From contig JAAAKB020000011.1 in NCBI GenBank assembly GCA_010014835.2, forward strand, positions 350 through 27,721: 27,372 bases of DNA, in the 5' to 3' direction. The position numbers were made by a program, and so were the translations under genes. Below the pieces are notes generated by a model, which was not told the origin of the DNA, did no database searches, and saw only the letters and a program-made list of their open reading frames with translations. How positions within the stretch are numbered: position 1 is the first letter of the stretch; every line of letters starts with the position of its first letter. This stretch comes from Apostichopus leukothele (Eukaryota > Echinodermata > Holothuroidea > Aspidochirotida > Stichopodidae). Shown one piece after another: positions 25,186 through 27,372 of the stretch.

Positions 25186-27120
25186 GCCGTATTATGCATT
25201 GCGTAAATGCGGTTGTCTTTCAAACGTGCCATCGCTGTTTGGACGTGGTGTGCAATGCTTCGTGGGTAGGGCGTAATGTGTAGGGTCTATAGTGTATAAT
25301 GTGCAGAATAGTGTTCGCAAATATGTATATACTATATACATTAACATGCATAATACCATAATTCCATACATCAATTATTGTAAAATAGGTTTGATCGATC
25401 GTAAGAAGATTTAGCTGATGCAAATGGGAACTGTTGTATTTATCGATCCGTATCGAGCCAAAAGCCCCGAAAACTTGACAAACATTCATAAATAGACAGT
25501 CGTTGAACAGGATGAAGTATCAGAAATCAATTTAAATATCTCTATTACCGCAGATATAATTTTGGCCTTAGGACACCCATCACGCTTGAAAATGATACCA
25601 TGCAGTTATGACGTGCATACCTATACATCTAGAATACATCTGTAATGACTAGACGATCGAAAATCTATAATTAGAAAAGTGTCCAGATACATTGCGTACT
25701 ATAGCTTTCACGAAATACTATACTTTTCTATTTTTTCATTTATAAACAACGCCTTAAACAATGCACTTATATAAAATCACGGTTTACTAATTACCGTATT
25801 TCGGGCGCAATTTCTGTAAACTCAGCGATTTTCAACAAACAAGTTTTTAATGATATAAAATACGTACCGCACTTTTCATGCAAAAACTTGACTGGTTTAG
25901 TGGTGATCCATTAGCTCAAAATATTGGAACCAACTGTTGGGGACCCCTGGACATTGGGACCCTGGTTCAATAAACCGTCTATTGATACGCCTCTCCCCTC
26001 ACCACCTCTCAGCCCTTCTCGCTTAGCCCCAACTAGGCCTAAATATTTCTCGTGATCCCACAAGTGCTATACTTACTGAGGTTGAGAAAAATCGTGTGCT
26101 ATTTCTTGTATTTTTTTTGTATTGTAACTATATTTGGTATAGCTCAACAGCTTAGTTCATGTTGTAGGCTAGTTTCTGTTCTCTATACAGGAATATACTT
26201 TTCAGGAGAATCCATACCTGTATCTGTTCATACAGTACAGTAGCGACTGTTTTGTTTTTGTCATTATTGCGCGTTATCCTATACCTCCCCTCAGTATAGA
26301 AGTCCATTGAGCACTCAGCTTATGTGCTATATACGATGGTGATATATATTATATGGTGTGTGCCAGTTATGTATATACATGCACCAAATCATTGAGTCTT
26401 TACATATATCCTTTATGCGACCTCTTTATATATACCTGACGGAAACGTTTCGAATTATAAACATGTCATTAAGGGCTGACTTGGAACATAAACAACGGAG
26501 CCAGTAACGAGTAGTATATTATAACACGAAAATGTTTACTTTTCCTCAGTACGATAAATCCAAAATTGTTTGGAGTAAAAATTCGGTGAGCGTTTTCCGA
26601 GAAGGAAAATGAACTCTAGTGATGCTTTCTTGAGAAGAAACTTGAGAGATGAAACTTGAGTGCTTCTCTGTTTGTTATCCATCAATGGACCCTTCATTAC
26701 ATATGAATACATATGCTAATTTCGGTTGATGTAGGAGGGGTAATAGTTAAGTGATGTATCGATTAAATTTACTATACCGCTGTGTTGTATTTTAATTACA
26801 TGAAGAATTCATTACGTTACTTGGCCTTTCTGCTAGGAATGAAAAAGAATTTCATAGAATTCTGAAAGAGACCGAGGGTCATATATTGGACAATTGAACA
26901 ATATTCATTAAATTGTACCTGGGCATGGTTACAGTACCGTCCAGCGTCCTTGCATAAGCTCAAGTGTGTCTACTGCCTAACATGCATAGTAACTATATAC
27001 GGACATGCAATGCACGTAGAACACTTGCATGCTTGTCTATCAGCCTATATATATCTGTCTATTTATGTATTTCGGTACATTTGTCCTTCCTTCTATAAAT
27101 ATATCTGTCTATAACACGAT
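25186..27120. other. Intergenic-looking DNA, no gene recognised
   Basis: AT-rich with TATATA-type low-complexity patches (for example 26340-26445, 27041-27110). No exon, RNA gene or repeat family could be supported. Confidence 0.5.
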
Positions 27121-27372
27121 GCGAACTCTCGTCACCTACACTGGTTAGGGGCGGTTTGGATTTTCGGTTAACAGGCTCGTAACCGGTGTGTCGCCAAGTG
27201 CATGAGGTGACGATTTCCTCTTGGTCGCGCCAGACACGCCGCTTTTTAAGCCCCCACCCCCCCCCTCATTAACGGGTGGGTTACCCAGTCGCGAAATCTT
27301 ACACCGGCATCCCATTGATATTAAATATATAGATTTTGATAACCGCAAGGTGAAGTGGTGTTTTGATTTTTG
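27121..27372. other. CpG- and C-rich patch at the right edge, unassigned
   Basis: It contains several CpGs, a C-run (27251-27273) and GGTTA...TAACC inverted copies near 27167-27184. It could be the edge of a repeat or of a CpG-rich promoter that continues outside the window. Confidence 0.3.

Overview
This looks like nuclear DNA from a marine invertebrate, probably a deuterostome such as an echinoderm. It is AT-rich, has GT-AG introns of about 0.1-1.4 kb, and carries tRNA-derived SINEs, a CR1/L2/Rex1-type LINE and many short tandem arrays. The two recognisable host genes have exons that follow human CUL2 and human TRIO/KALRN closely. The species call is inference. There is no sign of prokaryotic or viral organisation.

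A run of exactly 100 N (15501-15600) splits the window into two contigs. The right contig (15601-27372) carries the 5' third of a cullin-2 gene on the minus strand. Seven coding exons between 20852 and 15798 are in phase and encode about the first 236 residues. Its introns hold a SINE (20386-20690), a 43-bp duplication, an 18-copy 20-bp minisatellite and a 44/45-bp array. From about 21.6 kb to the right end, upstream of CUL2, no gene could be recognised and the DNA is clearly richer in CpG.

The left contig (1-15500) carries five consecutive phase-0 exons (11477 to 7241, minus strand) of a TRIO/Kalirin-family Rho-GEF. They encode 270 residues of the spectrin-repeat rod. Upstream of these exons sits a 5'-truncated LINE on the plus strand with a 664-codon open reverse-transcriptase frame (12257-14251). 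Positions 1-7240 contain no recognisable exon. They hold a 2-kb-spaced pair of ~575-bp direct repeats, a three-copy 94-bp tandem repeat, a SINE, and a 30-bp perfect hairpin bracketed by 7-bp direct repeats.

The 3' two-thirds of CUL2 and the 5' end of TRIO are both missing, and both would have to lie at the N gap. Either the gap hides a lot of sequence or it is a scaffolding misjoin. A change in CpG density exactly at the gap points the same way. I found no evidence of a new defence, biosynthetic or mobile system. The most useful second looks are the gap join, the hairpin insertion and the repeat structures.
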